Source: Bosea vestrisii
GTDB lineage: Bacteria; Pseudomonadota; Alphaproteobacteria; Rhizobiales; Beijerinckiaceae
Length of the DNA: 64,000 nucleotides
Assembly: GCF_030144325.1 (NCBI RefSeq)
Contig: NZ_CP126307.1
Span: 3,207,001-3,271,000 of the forward strand
Reading direction: 5' to 3'
A program made the position numbers and the translations under genes. Shown in pieces: positions 55,994 to 64,000 of the stretch (within the stretch, counting starts at the first letter, position 1; each line of letters starts with the position of its first letter). A model generated the notes under the pieces. The model was not told where the DNA came from. It did no database searches and saw nothing but the letters and a program-made list of their open reading frames with translations.

Positions 55994-57592
55994 TCACCGT
56001 CGCCGCATTATTACTCCAGCGAGCAATAGGCTGGCAACTACACCTGCAAAGAAAAGATCGCCGAAGCGGGAATAGGGCGTGGCCGGCCCTGCCCGTGGCA
56101 ACGAGGTGTCGAGGACGCCCGTCTCGCCGAGGGGCAGTGCTGCACGAATGCGTCCATAGTGATCGACCACTGCCGAAATCCCGGTATTTGCGACGCGAAC
56201 CAGCGGCAGGCCTTCCTCGATGGCGCGCAGGCGTGCCTGGGCGAGATGCTGATAGGGCCCGCTCGTCTGCCCGAACCAGCCGTCATTGGTGAGGTTGAGG
56301 ATAAAGCCCGGTCGCGGGCCGCTCGGCATCGCCGCGCCGGGAAAGATCACCTCGTAGCAGATCAGCGCCGCGGCGGGCGGCAGACCGCGGATCTGCAAGG
56401 GCGTGCGCCGGCTGCCCGAAGCGAAGCCGCCGGGGACCGAGACGAACTCCGACAGGCCCACAGTGCGGATCAGCCGCTCGAGAAAGGGCGGCAGGTATTC
56501 GCCGAAGGGCACGAGATGCACCTTGTCGTAGCTGCCGGCGATCACGCCCTCGTCGTTCACCACCTGGATGGAATTGTAGATCGGCGGCCGGCTCTCCCCC
56601 GGCAGGGTCTCGCCGGCGCGGGCTGCGCCGGTGATCAATGTCGTGTTGGGCGGCAGCAGGGCGGCGATCCGTGCCAGTGCCTGTGGCGTGCGCCCGAGCA
56701 AGAATGGAAAGGCCGATTCAGGCCAGATCAGATGCGTCGCGTCCTGCACGCCCGTCGTCGCCGGGCTGGTCGCGCGGTCGCTCAGCGCCAGATATTGCGA
56801 CAGGATCATCTCGCTATTGCGTGGGCTGAATTTCGCGTCCTGCGGCAGGTTCGGCTGCATCAGGCGCAGTTTCACGCCGCTGACCGCTGCGACCGGCTCA
56901 GTGGGAACCCGCCAGGCGCCGAAGCCGGCCATGACGGCAAGCATCAGTACCGCCAGAGCCGGAGTCCGCCAGCGCGCCACGCCTTCCTCGCCTGTCCCCA
57001 GCACTGCCGGCGCCGCGCCGATCGCGACCGCGAGCGCCGTCATCCCGTAGAGCCCGATCAGGCTGGCACTCTGGGCGAGCCAGGTGGGCCCGGCCAGCAT
57101 CATGCCGTAGACGTTCCAGGGGAAGCCGGTGAGGATATGGCCGCGCAGCCATTCGCTTAGCGCCAGCATAGCGGCCAGCACCAGGATGCGGCCTGCTCCA
57201 GTGGGCCAGATCGCGCGCGCCAGCACGAAACCGGCCGCCGGGAAGAGCGCCAGGAAGGCCGGCAGTGCGACGACGCCGAGCGGCATCGCCCAGGCGAACT
57301 TGTCGGCCTCGACCAGGAACGCAGCACCGAGCCACCACAGGCCGGCGAGGTGGTAGCCGAAGCCCCACCACCAGCCCGCCGTCGCAGCCGCCCACAGGCG
57401 GCCGCGCCGGCTTTCGGCGACGGAGCCATCGATCAGCCAGACTGCGGCGGTCATCGGCACGACCATCAGCGGCCAGAGGTCGAGCGGCGCCAGTGCTAGG
57501 GCTCCGGACGCGCCGCAAAGGAGCGCGATCAATCTGCGCGGCCAGCCCCAGGCGAGGATGGCGCGGTCGGCTAGCGCCGCAAGGCTCGTCAT
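55994..57592 (-). CDS. lnt: Apolipoprotein N-acyltransferase
   Basis: Lnt adds the third acyl chain to lipoproteins at the inner membrane. The 532-residue protein has about six N-terminal hydrophobic helices (residues 10-215) and a carbon-nitrogen hydrolase domain with the Glu-Lys-Cys triad in WPESAFPF, SYDKVHLVPFGEYLPP and LICYEVIFPG. A last hydrophobic segment ends in MRRR. Its start overlaps the corC end by 4 bp. Confidence 0.95.
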   Translation of the reverse strand: MTSLAALADRAILAWGWPRRLIALLCGASGALALAPLDLWPLMVVPMTAAVWLIDGSVAESRRGRLWAAATAGWWWGFGYHLAGLWWLGAAFLVEADKFAWAMPLGVVALPAFLALFPAAGFVLARAIWPTGAGRILVLAAMLALSEWLRGHILTGFPWNVYGMMLAGPTWLAQSASLIGLYGMTALAVAIGAAPAVLGTGEEGVARWRTPALAVLMLAVMAGFGAWRVPTEPVAAVSGVKLRLMQPNLPQDAKFSPRNSEMILSQYLALSDRATSPATTGVQDATHLIWPESAFPFLLGRTPQALARIAALLPPNTTLITGAARAGETLPGESRPPIYNSIQVVNDEGVIAGSYDKVHLVPFGEYLPPFLERLIRTVGLSEFVSVPGGFASGSRRTPLQIRGLPPAAALICYEVIFPGAAMPSGPRPGFILNLTNDGWFGQTSGPYQHLAQARLRAIEEGLPLVRVANTGISAVVDHYGRIRAALPLGETGVLDTSLPRAGPATPYSRFGDLFFAGVVASLLLAGVIMRRR

Positions 57593-58584
57593 GCCGCGTC
57601 CGGCGGCGCTGCCGGTGCTTCGGTCGAGACCTGGTCGCGGCGATGGATGCGCAGGCGCTTGACCCGGCGCGGATCGGCGTCGAGCACCTCGAATTCGAGA
57701 TCCGCCGGCCCCTGGATCAATTCTCCGCGCACCGGCACGCGCCCGGCCAGGGTCACGATCAGCCCGCCGAGCGTGTCGACCTCTTCGGCGACCGCCGCGC
57801 TCGACAGGTCGATCCCAGTGGCCTGCTTCAGTTCGTCGAGCGTGGCGCGGGCGTCGGCGATGAAGCGGTTCTCGCCGGCGGGCGCGATCGCCGGGGCTTC
57901 GTCGAGATCATGCTCGTCCTCGATGTCGCCAACGACGATCTCGACCAGATCCTCGATCGAGATCAGCCCGTCGGTGCCGCCGTATTCGTCGATCACCAGG
58001 GCGATATGAGTGCGCGTCGCCTGCATCCTGACCAGGAGGTCGACGGCCGGCATCGAGGGCGGCACATAGAGCACCGGCCGCAGGATCTTGGCCTGGGCCA
58101 GCGTCATCGACAGGTCGATGGCCCCCAGGCTCGGCCCGGCACTGACCTCCGCTTCGCCGCGTGCCCGCCGGGCCGGTTTGGCGCGAGCGGCTATGAAGTC
58201 GAGGAAGTCGCGGATGTGGATCATTCCGCGCGGGTCGTCGAGCGTCTCGCCATAGACCGGCAGGCGTGAATGGCCGGCGGTGCGGAACAACGCCAGCAGG
58301 TCGCCGAGCGTCGCCTCCGACGAGACGGCGATGATGTCGGCGCGTGGCACCATCACATCGGCGACGCGGCGCTCACGCAGGCTCAGCACGTTCGAGAGCA
58401 TCGCCCGCTCTTGCGGGGAGAGATCGGTGACCCCGCCGCTGTTCTGCGCCAGCGCCTCGGTGATGTCCTCGCGGATCGAGCCGCCCTGGCGCAGGCCGAG
58501 CTTGTCGAGAAACTGGCTGAGCCAGTGCGACAGGCCGCGGCCAGTCGGTTCCGACGATGAAGAAGATCGGGGGTCGTCGCTCAT
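57589..58584 (-). CDS. CorC/HlyC-type CBS-domain protein
   Basis: The 331-residue protein has a CBS pair (about 75-215; VMVPRADIIAVSSEATLGDLLALF and IHIRDFLDFIAA) and a C-terminal CorC_HlyC domain (EEVDTLGGLIVTLAGRVPVRGE). It lacks the DUF21 membrane domain of larger relatives. Such proteins are tied to magnesium/cobalt efflux or, from older naming, hemolysin. It overlaps lnt and ybeY by 4 bp each in the fixed phoH-ybeY-corC-lnt order. Confidence 0.92.
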   Translation of the reverse strand: MSDDPRSSSSSEPTGRGLSHWLSQFLDKLGLRQGGSIREDITEALAQNSGGVTDLSPQERAMLSNVLSLRERRVADVMVPRADIIAVSSEATLGDLLALFRTAGHSRLPVYGETLDDPRGMIHIRDFLDFIAARAKPARRARGEAEVSAGPSLGAIDLSMTLAQAKILRPVLYVPPSMPAVDLLVRMQATRTHIALVIDEYGGTDGLISIEDLVEIVVGDIEDEHDLDEAPAIAPAGENRFIADARATLDELKQATGIDLSSAAVAEEVDTLGGLIVTLAGRVPVRGELIQGPADLEFEVLDADPRRVKRLRIHRRDQVSTEAPAAPPDAA

Positions 58585-59183
58585 GACGCAGGCTGGGTGC
58601 TCGTGTTTTTATCGGTCGTCGGGGGAGGCTGTATCGGCTCGGGGTCCGAACCGGCATAGGGGTCGGCGATGCCGAGCCGCGCAAGGGCGGATGTCTCGAT
58701 CGCCTCCATGCGCTCGGCCTGGTCCTCGGTCTCATGGTCCTCGCCGATAAGGTGCAGAAGGCCGTGGATCACGAGATGGCTGAGATGGTCGCCGAAGGGC
58801 TTCTCCTCGGCCTCCGCCTCGCGGGCGACCGTCTCGAAGGCGAGCACGATATCGCCGATGGCCGGGCTGGACGAGATCTTCTCCGGCGGCGCGGCCGGGA
58901 AAGAGAGGACATTGGTCGCCTTGTCGAAGCCGCGCCAGTCGCGGTTGACGATGCGGATGCGCTTGTCGTCGGTCAGGAGCAGGCTGAGCTCCGCCTCCGG
59001 CAGGAGCTTGACCGGGGCCAGCGCCAGCGCGGCTTCGACGGCAGCCACGATCCGGGGGCGCAAGTCCGCGACCTCGCGCCAGCGCCGCGACTGGATTCGG
59101 ATGTCGAGCGAAGGCCCGCCGATGGCGGGCTCCGATGTCCCGGCTCGCGGCGCCGCGCGCCGCGATCGAGGTCGGTCGTTCAT
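58581..59183 (-). CDS. ybeY: Endoribonuclease YbeY
   Basis: YbeY is a metal-dependent RNase acting in 16S rRNA 3'-end maturation and 70S quality control. The 200-residue protein has the zinc motif HGLLHLIGEDH (H-x3-H-x5-H) and NRDWRGFDKATNVLSFP. Its N-terminal and C-terminal tails are longer than in E. coli, as is usual in Hyphomicrobiales. Four-base overlaps join it to phoH and corC. Confidence 0.95.
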   Translation of the reverse strand: MNDRPRSRRAAPRAGTSEPAIGGPSLDIRIQSRRWREVADLRPRIVAAVEAALALAPVKLLPEAELSLLLTDDKRIRIVNRDWRGFDKATNVLSFPAAPPEKISSSPAIGDIVLAFETVAREAEAEEKPFGDHLSHLVIHGLLHLIGEDHETEDQAERMEAIETSALARLGIADPYAGSDPEPIQPPPTTDKNTSTQPAS

Positions 59184-60346
59184 CGCGGCCGCTCCCGCGA
59201 CAACATGCGCTTCAGCCCCTCGGCATCGCCCTCGACGGGGCCATCGGGTGCGGGCAAGGCGGCGAGGCGGGCTTCGCGCTCGTCGCGTTCTCGCCGGGAG
59301 GCGTCCTCATAAGCCATGACGATGCGGCGCACGAGCTCGTGGCGCACCACGTCGCCCTCCTCGAAGCGGGCGTGGCCGACCCCCTCGACACCGGACAGGA
59401 GCCGGATCGCTTCGACCAGGCCCGAGCGCTGGCCCGGCGGCAGGTCGACCTGCGAGGGGTCGCCGGTGATGATCATGCGCGAGCCCTCGCCCAGGCGGGT
59501 GAGGAACATCTTCATCTGCACCGAGGTGGCGTTCTGGGCTTCGTCGAGCAGGACCACGGCGTTGGTCAGCGTGCGCCCGCGCATGAAGGCGAGCGGGGCG
59601 ATCTCGATCATGCCGGTCTGCAAGGCGCGCTCGACATGGCGCGGCTCCATGAAGTCGTTGAGCGCGTCGTAGATCGGCCGCAGATAGGGATCGACCTTCT
59701 CGCGCATGTCGCCGGGCAGGAAGCCGAGGCGCTCGCCGGCCTCGACGGCGGGCCGCGACAGCACCATGCGCTCGACCACGCCCTGCTCGATCAGCGAGAC
59801 GGCGTGGCCGACCGCGAGCCAGGTCTTGCCAGTGCCGGCCGGACCCTCGGCAAGCACGAGTTCGTGGCGCTTGAGCTGGCGCAGATAAGCGTCCTGTGCC
59901 GCGTTGCGGGCCCTGACCGGACCGCGCTTGCGTGTCACCACCGCGTCGAAGGCAGCCTTGCCGGCATTATCGGAGGGAAAGAGCGAGCGCTGCACATTGC
60001 TCTCCTCGATCGCGCCGTCGACCTCACCGAGATTGACCGCAGCGCCGGTCTTGGCGCGGGCATAGAGGGTCCGCAGCACGCGGCTCGCCTGATCGGCGGT
60101 TTCGCGCGGGCCCTTGATGGTGACGTGGTTGCCGTTCGGGCTGACGACGATGCCGAGGCGGCGCTCCAGATGCGCCAGATTCTGGTCGTACTGGCCGAAG
60201 ACCAGGCCGGTGATCTGGTTGTCGTCGAAGGTGAGTTCGACCTCCGCGCCGGGCAGGCCCTCGCGCGTCGGAGCCTCCTCGCGGCGCGCGGCACGCTCGG
60301 CTCTCGGATTGAATTGATCGGCCTGGGCCAAAACCGTTGTCTCCAT
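59180..60346 (-). CDS. phoH: PhoH-family ATPase
   Basis: The 388-residue PhoH/PhoL-type protein has an N-terminal KH-like region (about 35-95) and a P-loop ATPase with Walker A GPAGTGKT at 168-175 and VVLLDEAQNATSVQMKMFLTR. It is thought to act with YbeY in RNA metabolism, which fits its place directly upstream of ybeY. The leader contains a repeat-associated palindrome (60388-60428). Confidence 0.95.
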   Translation of the reverse strand: METTVLAQADQFNPRAERAARREEAPTREGLPGAEVELTFDDNQITGLVFGQYDQNLAHLERRLGIVVSPNGNHVTIKGPRETADQASRVLRTLYARAKTGAAVNLGEVDGAIEESNVQRSLFPSDNAGKAAFDAVVTRKRGPVRARNAAQDAYLRQLKRHELVLAEGPAGTGKTWLAVGHAVSLIEQGVVERMVLSRPAVEAGERLGFLPGDMREKVDPYLRPIYDALNDFMEPRHVERALQTGMIEIAPLAFMRGRTLTNAVVLLDEAQNATSVQMKMFLTRLGEGSRMIITGDPSQVDLPPGQRSGLVEAIRLLSGVEGVGHARFEEGDVVRHELVRRIVMAYEDASRRERDEREARLAALPAPDGPVEGDAEGLKRMLSRERPR

Positions 60347-60387
60347 TCGGAATGAGTCGGACAGGCGCAGTCACCAGAGCCGGATCC

Positions 60388-60428
60388 GATCAGGTTGAAT
60401 CAACCCGATGGGTGAATCCGTCTCTCAC
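60388..60428. repeat. Repeat module between phoH and miaB
   Basis: GGTTGA (60393-60398) and TCAACC (60400-60405) form a hairpin core with ATC/GAT flanks. It is followed by TGAATCCGTCTCTCAC (60413-60428), the reverse complement of the 16-mer at 2618-2633. No gene occupies the 156-bp gap. Confidence 0.6.
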
Positions 60429-60502
60429 TTTCAATTAGAGGCCGAACGGGCTCTAACCATCACCGCAACGCCGATACATCGCACGCTACGCACCAACTCT
60501 TG

Positions 60503-61858
60503 TCAGGCAGCCAGGTCCGGCCGCTCGACGGCGCGGCCAAACAGCGAGTTCGACCCGGCGCGTTCGATTTCGACCAGGACGCGATCGCCGATCCGGTGCG
60601 TCGTGCTCTCGATCTGCACCGCCTGCATATAGGGTGTCTTGCCCGCGAGCTGGCCGGGATGTCGGCCGGCGCGCTCGATCAGGATCTCGACGCTGCGGCC
60701 GACCATGGCGTGGTTGAACGCCTGCCGGTGCTCCTCGACCAGGCTCTGTAGCCGCTGCAGTCGCTCGTCCATCACGGCGAGCGGCACCTGCTCGGCGATA
60801 TCAGCCGCAGGCGTGCCGGGGCGCGGCGAATATTTGAACGAATAGGCCGAGGCGAAGCGCACATCGGCGATCAGGCGTAGCGTCTCCTCGAAATCGGCAT
60901 CGCTCTCGCCGGGGAAGCCGACGATGAAGTCGGAGGAGAGGGCGATATCCGGTCGCGCGGCGCGAATCCTGTCGATCAGTCGGCGGTACTCGTCGGCCGT
61001 GTGCTTCCGATTCATCGCTGCGAGGATCCGGTCGGAGCCCGCCTGTACCGGAAGGTGCAGGAAAGGCATCACCTGCGGCAGGTCGCGATGGCTGGCGATC
61101 AACTCGTCGTCCATGTCGCGCGGATGGCTCGTCGTGTAGCGGATACGGGCGATGCCCGGCACCTCGGCAATGCGGGCCATCAGCCGCGCCAGGGTCCAGA
61201 CGCCGCCATCCGGCCCCTCGCCATGATAGGCGTTGACGTTCTGGCCGAGCAGCGAGACGTCCTGCACGCCGGCTTCCGCCAGCCGCTCGACCTCGGCGAT
61301 CACCTGCGTGACCGAACGGGAAAACTCGGCGCCACGCGTATAGGGCACGACGCAGAAAGCGCAGAACTTGTCGCAGCCTTCCTGCACCGTGACGAAGGCC
61401 GAGATGCCGCGCGCCAGGATCGCCGCTCGCTTGGGCACCGGCAGATGGCCGAACTTGTCCTCGGGCGGCAAATCGGTGTCGACGACGCGGCCGCTCTTCG
61501 CCTGTGCGAGCAGTGCCGGCAGGCGATGATAGGTCTGCGGGCCGATGACGAGGTCGACCGCCGGCTGGCGCCGCTGGATTTCGGCGCCTTCCGCCTGCGC
61601 GACGCAGCCGGCGACGACGAGCGTGGTTTCGCGCCCCAGCGCCTTCCGCTCGCGCTTCAAGTCGCGCAGCTTGCCGAGTTCGGTATAGACCTTGTGCGCG
61701 GCGCGCTCGCGGATATGGCAGGTGTTGAGCAGGATGAGGTCGGCGTCGTCAGGTATCGCAGTCTCGACATAGCCCTCCTGGCCGAGGACGTCGGCCATGC
61801 GCTGGCCGTCATAGACGTTCATCTGGCAGCCATAGGACTTGATGTGGACTTTCTTCAT
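60503..61858 (-). CDS. miaB: tRNA-2-methylthio-N6-dimethylallyladenosine synthase
   Basis: MiaB is a radical-SAM methylthiotransferase acting on A37 of tRNAs. The 451-residue protein has the N-terminal UPF0004 domain (KSYGCQMNVYDG, whose cysteine helps bind the auxiliary cluster), the radical-SAM CDKFCAFC motif, and a C-terminal TRAM domain (near VEILIERAGRHPGQLAGKTPY). ATG 61858 is chosen over the adjacent in-frame ATG at 61861. Confidence 0.96.
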   Translation of the reverse strand: MKKVHIKSYGCQMNVYDGQRMADVLGQEGYVETAIPDDADLILLNTCHIRERAAHKVYTELGKLRDLKRERKALGRETTLVVAGCVAQAEGAEIQRRQPAVDLVIGPQTYHRLPALLAQAKSGRVVDTDLPPEDKFGHLPVPKRAAILARGISAFVTVQEGCDKFCAFCVVPYTRGAEFSRSVTQVIAEVERLAEAGVQDVSLLGQNVNAYHGEGPDGGVWTLARLMARIAEVPGIARIRYTTSHPRDMDDELIASHRDLPQVMPFLHLPVQAGSDRILAAMNRKHTADEYRRLIDRIRAARPDIALSSDFIVGFPGESDADFEETLRLIADVRFASAYSFKYSPRPGTPAADIAEQVPLAVMDERLQRLQSLVEEHRQAFNHAMVGRSVEILIERAGRHPGQLAGKTPYMQAVQIESTTHRIGDRVLVEIERAGSNSLFGRAVERPDLAA

Positions 61859-61983
61859 CAACGCTGATCCGGCCTCAACCGCGTCTCCTTATCCCGATCA
61901 CCCACCGAATGGGAATCATATCGCTTCGGATGGCAGGCACGCAATATCCGGGCCGCTGCCGTCCAACGCGAAGCGAATCTGGC

Positions 61984-62781
61984 TCAGCCGCGTGACCGGC
62001 CGGTGACGGCGTCCTGCCGCGCCCGCCGGATCGCGATCTCGGCGAGGCGCGTCGCCTCCTTGCGCGAGAGCTTGCGGCCCATGCGGATCGGCTCGCCCCA
62101 GGAAAGCTCGACATCGATGGCGCCGGAATTGATCATCGCCTGGAAATGCGGCGCGAGTTCGGTGTCGCCGTACCAGGATAGCGCCGAGCGCTCGGCCCGC
62201 CCGCCGCGTAGCCCGTGAAAACCCGTATAGGTGACGCAGAGCGGATAGACCGTGGTCTCGGCCTCGTCAGCCCCGCGCACCGCTTCGTGAGCGGCCCCGA
62301 GCAGTGAGGAGCGAAGTGGCAGGACGCGTGTCCCGTCGCCGGTGGTGCCTTCGGCGAAAAGCACGACACACTGCCCGTCCTGCAGGCGGCGGCCCATCTC
62401 GCTGGCGACGCCGGCAGTGGCGCCGCGGCGCATCCGGTCGATGAAGACGGTGCGCTGCAGCGTCGAGAGCCAGCCGACTACCGGCCAGGTCGCGACCTCG
62501 GCCTTGGCGACGAAGGAGAGCGGACCGGTCGTGCCGATGACGGGGATGTCGAGCCAGGAGGTGTGGTTGGCGACGATCAACCCGCCCTGCCCGGCCGGCG
62601 GAGCCGCACCGCGCGTGCTGATGCGCACGCCGAAGCAGCGACAGCCGAGCTTCTGGAACAAGCGGGTGAAATAGAACGGCCGCCCGAGGCGCATCGCGAC
62701 GAGCTGCGGCGGGATCAGGATGAGCGTGCCGAGGACGAGCAGCGCGAGCCGAACCATGGCGCCGGGACGGAGGCCTTTCAT
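61984..62781 (-). CDS. plsC: 1-acyl-sn-glycerol-3-phosphate acyltransferase
   Basis: PlsC-type enzymes acylate lysophosphatidate to phosphatidate at the inner membrane. The 265-residue protein has an N-terminal hydrophobic helix (about 8-28), the catalytic NHTSWLD (H-x4-D), and FAEGTTGDG, equivalent to the substrate-binding EGT motif. It lies between rimI and miaB; a Hyphomicrobiales relative named OlsA uses the same fold for ornithine lipids, so the exact acceptor is not certain. Confidence 0.88.
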   Translation of the reverse strand: MKGLRPGAMVRLALLVLGTLILIPPQLVAMRLGRPFYFTRLFQKLGCRCFGVRISTRGAAPPAGQGGLIVANHTSWLDIPVIGTTGPLSFVAKAEVATWPVVGWLSTLQRTVFIDRMRRGATAGVASEMGRRLQDGQCVVLFAEGTTGDGTRVLPLRSSLLGAAHEAVRGADEAETTVYPLCVTYTGFHGLRGGRAERSALSWYGDTELAPHFQAMINSGAIDVELSWGEPIRMGRKLSRKEATRLAEIAIRRARQDAVTGRSRG

Positions 62782-62875
62782 GCTGAGCCGTTCATTCCCT
62801 GCGTTGGCGTCCCGCTAGTGCGGCACCGGCTATAGTCGTCGCCGTTCCCGACGTCCATGGCGCTCAAAGTGGAGC

Positions 62876-63373
62876 TCAACCGAGATCGCGTCGCATCACC
62901 AGCGCCGCGACGCGGCTGCCATCCGGCTTCGGATAATAGCCCTCGCGTCGTCCGACGGTCTCGAAGCCGAGTCGGCGATAGAGGCCAATCGCGGGGGCGT
63001 TGCCCTCCTCGACCTCGAGGAAGAGACGCGCCGCGCCACGTGCCGCCAGCTGCGCCAGATGGGCGGCAAGCAGCGTCTGCCCGAGCCCGCTCCGGCGCCT
63101 TGAGCCGCCGACGACGATGCTGAGAACCTCGGCTTCGTCGGCTGCCATGCGCGACATCACGAAGCCGCAAGGCTCGCTGGCGCTGCCGATGAAGACACCT
63201 TCGCTGACGACCGCGCGATCGGCCAGCAGCGCCGCGCATTCACTGGGGTCCCAGAGCCGCGCGAAGCCGCCCTCGTGGTGCAGGGCCGCGATTTGCCGGG
63301 CATGGCGGACGTCGAGGGACCCGGTTCGGCCCGTTGCCGACCGGCGCCTGAACAGGGATTGGAGCCAGCCCAT
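62876..63373 (-). CDS. rimI: GNAT acetyltransferase, RimI-like
   Basis: RimI N-acetylates ribosomal protein S18 and related targets. The 165-residue protein has the acetyl-CoA loop SRRRSGLGQTLL and the terminal LFLEVEEGNAPAIGLYRRLGFETVGRREGYY, which is strongly RimI-like, split here over residues 116-147. It directly follows tsaB, the classic pairing. Residues 1-20 are basic and lack similarity, so a later start is possible. Confidence 0.9.
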   Translation of the reverse strand: MGWLQSLFRRRSATGRTGSLDVRHARQIAALHHEGGFARLWDPSECAALLADRAVVSEGVFIGSASEPCGFVMSRMAADEAEVLSIVVGGSRRRSGLGQTLLAAHLAQLAARGAARLFLEVEEGNAPAIGLYRRLGFETVGRREGYYPKPDGSRVAALVMRRDLG

Positions 63374-63379
63374 CGTCGT

Positions 63380-64000
63380 CTAGCGCCGCGGCAGCCGGGC
63401 GCGATCCTGCGGCGTCGTTTCCGGCGCCTTGAGGTAGAGCGGGCGTGGCGGCGCGCTTTCGGGGTCTGCGATCAGCCCGAGTCGGGCCACCCAGATCACG
63501 TCCGGCGCCCTGGCATCGTCGACGACGAGCGCGTCGAGCCCGATCGCCCAGGCTTCGTTGGCGACGGCGAGCGCGGCCGAGCCGACCAGCGAGACGGGGC
63601 CTGCGCCAATGGCGCGGGCGGCATCGCGATGGTTGACCTGGCGAATCGAGACGAGCTGCTTACCGTGCGCATTCAGCGCCTGGAACCAGACCTGGCCGTG
63701 CCTGGCATCGACCGCGGCGGCGACGACGCGCCCGCCCTCGCGGCCTATGAAGGGCGCGGCGCTGGCGGCCAGCGTCGAGATGCCGACGGCGGGGATGCCG
63801 GCGGCGAGCGCGATCGCCCGGGCGGCGCTGATGCCGACGCGCAGGCCGGTATAGCTGCCGGGGCCGATGGTCACGGCGACGCGGTCGAGCGAGGAGAAGC
63901 CGCCTTCCGTCTTGCCCATCACACGCTCGATCATCGGCATCAGCGCCTCGGCATGGCCGCGCTCCATCGCGATCTGCTCGATCGCGAGGGGAGCGGGGTC
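63380..64000 (-). CDS. tsaB: tRNA threonylcarbamoyladenosine biosynthesis protein TsaB (N-terminus cut by window edge)
   Basis: TsaB is the scaffold partner of TsaD in making t6A37 of tRNAs reading ANN codons. The visible 206 codons run from the window edge to the stop and contain MERGHAEALMPMIERV and VTIGPGSYTGLRVGIS, the family hallmarks of this ASKHA-fold protein. The start codon and roughly 20-25 N-terminal residues lie outside the window. Confidence 0.93.
   Translation of the reverse strand, partial: DPAPLAIEQIAMERGHAEALMPMIERVMGKTEGGFSSLDRVAVTIGPGSYTGLRVGISAARAIALAAGIPAVGISTLAASAAPFIGREGGRVVAAAVDARHGQVWFQALNAHGKQLVSIRQVNHRDAARAIGAGPVSLVGSAALAVANEAWAIGLDALVVDDARAPDVIWVARLGLIADPESAPPRPLYLKAPETTPQDRARLPRR

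Overview
The window reads as chromosomal DNA of an alphaproteobacterium of the order Hyphomicrobiales (Rhizobiales). Gene content, gene order and the style of the intergenic palindromes look most like Bosea and relatives, but the genus is inferred by eye. GC is high and nearly every base is coding. Almost all genes are core: translation, tRNA modification, heme synthesis, envelope and chromosome segregation.

The most important structure is a probable replication origin at 16587-17038, between hemE and the PPDK-regulatory (DUF299) gene. This is the same gene pair that flanks Cori in Caulobacter. The gap holds a CtrA-type TTAA-N7-TTAAC box, several DnaA-box-like 9-mers, an AT-rich palindromic patch, a parS-like palindrome and eight GANTC sites. 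Transcription diverges from it: parB, parA, rsmG, mnmG, mnmE, rho, hemJ and hemE point left, and the DUF299 gene, maf, aroE, coaE and dnaQ point right. A perfect 16-bp parS lies inside rsmG next to parAB, and a third weaker copy follows pnp.

Layout. 1-2.5 kb: response regulator (cut by the window edge), YkuD-type transpeptidase, VOC protein, yggS. 2.7-6.9 kb: leuS-lptE-holA. 6.9-16.6 kb: the leftward parB-to-hemE block, interrupted by a decayed DUF255 gene and about 0.7 kb of unrecognised DNA. 17.0-20.7 kb: the rightward origin-side block. 20.7-25.2 kb: terC, secB, a Tim44-like gene, mltA, an Smr gene and an XRE gene. 25.2-30.1 kb: sugar/adenosine kinase, hemA, an aromatic ammonia-lyase and a PPOX flavoprotein. 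30.2-32.9 kb: pnp-rpsO. 33.1-42.2 kb: an accessory stretch with Nudix, Ku, LigD, HxlR/oxidoreductase, an Atu4866-like protein, an AraC regulator and a chemoreceptor. It separates rpsO-pnp from the rest of the usual rimP-nusA-ylxR-infB-rbfA-truB-rpsO-pnp series, which resumes at 42.3-49.6 kb. 49.9-52.9 kb: DUF2336, trmB, metK. 53.1-55.9 kb: a LuxR/LuxI quorum-sensing unit lying between two near-identical XRE regulator genes. 56-64 kb: lnt, corC, ybeY, phoH, miaB, plsC, rimI and tsaB (cut by the window edge).

Four genes (aroE, the PfkB kinase, the ammonia-lyase and the AraC regulator) are each broken by a single G or C gained or lost in a homopolymer. Because aroE is normally needed, sequencing error is the likeliest explanation. 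No tRNA, rRNA, CRISPR array or intact insertion sequence was recognised.
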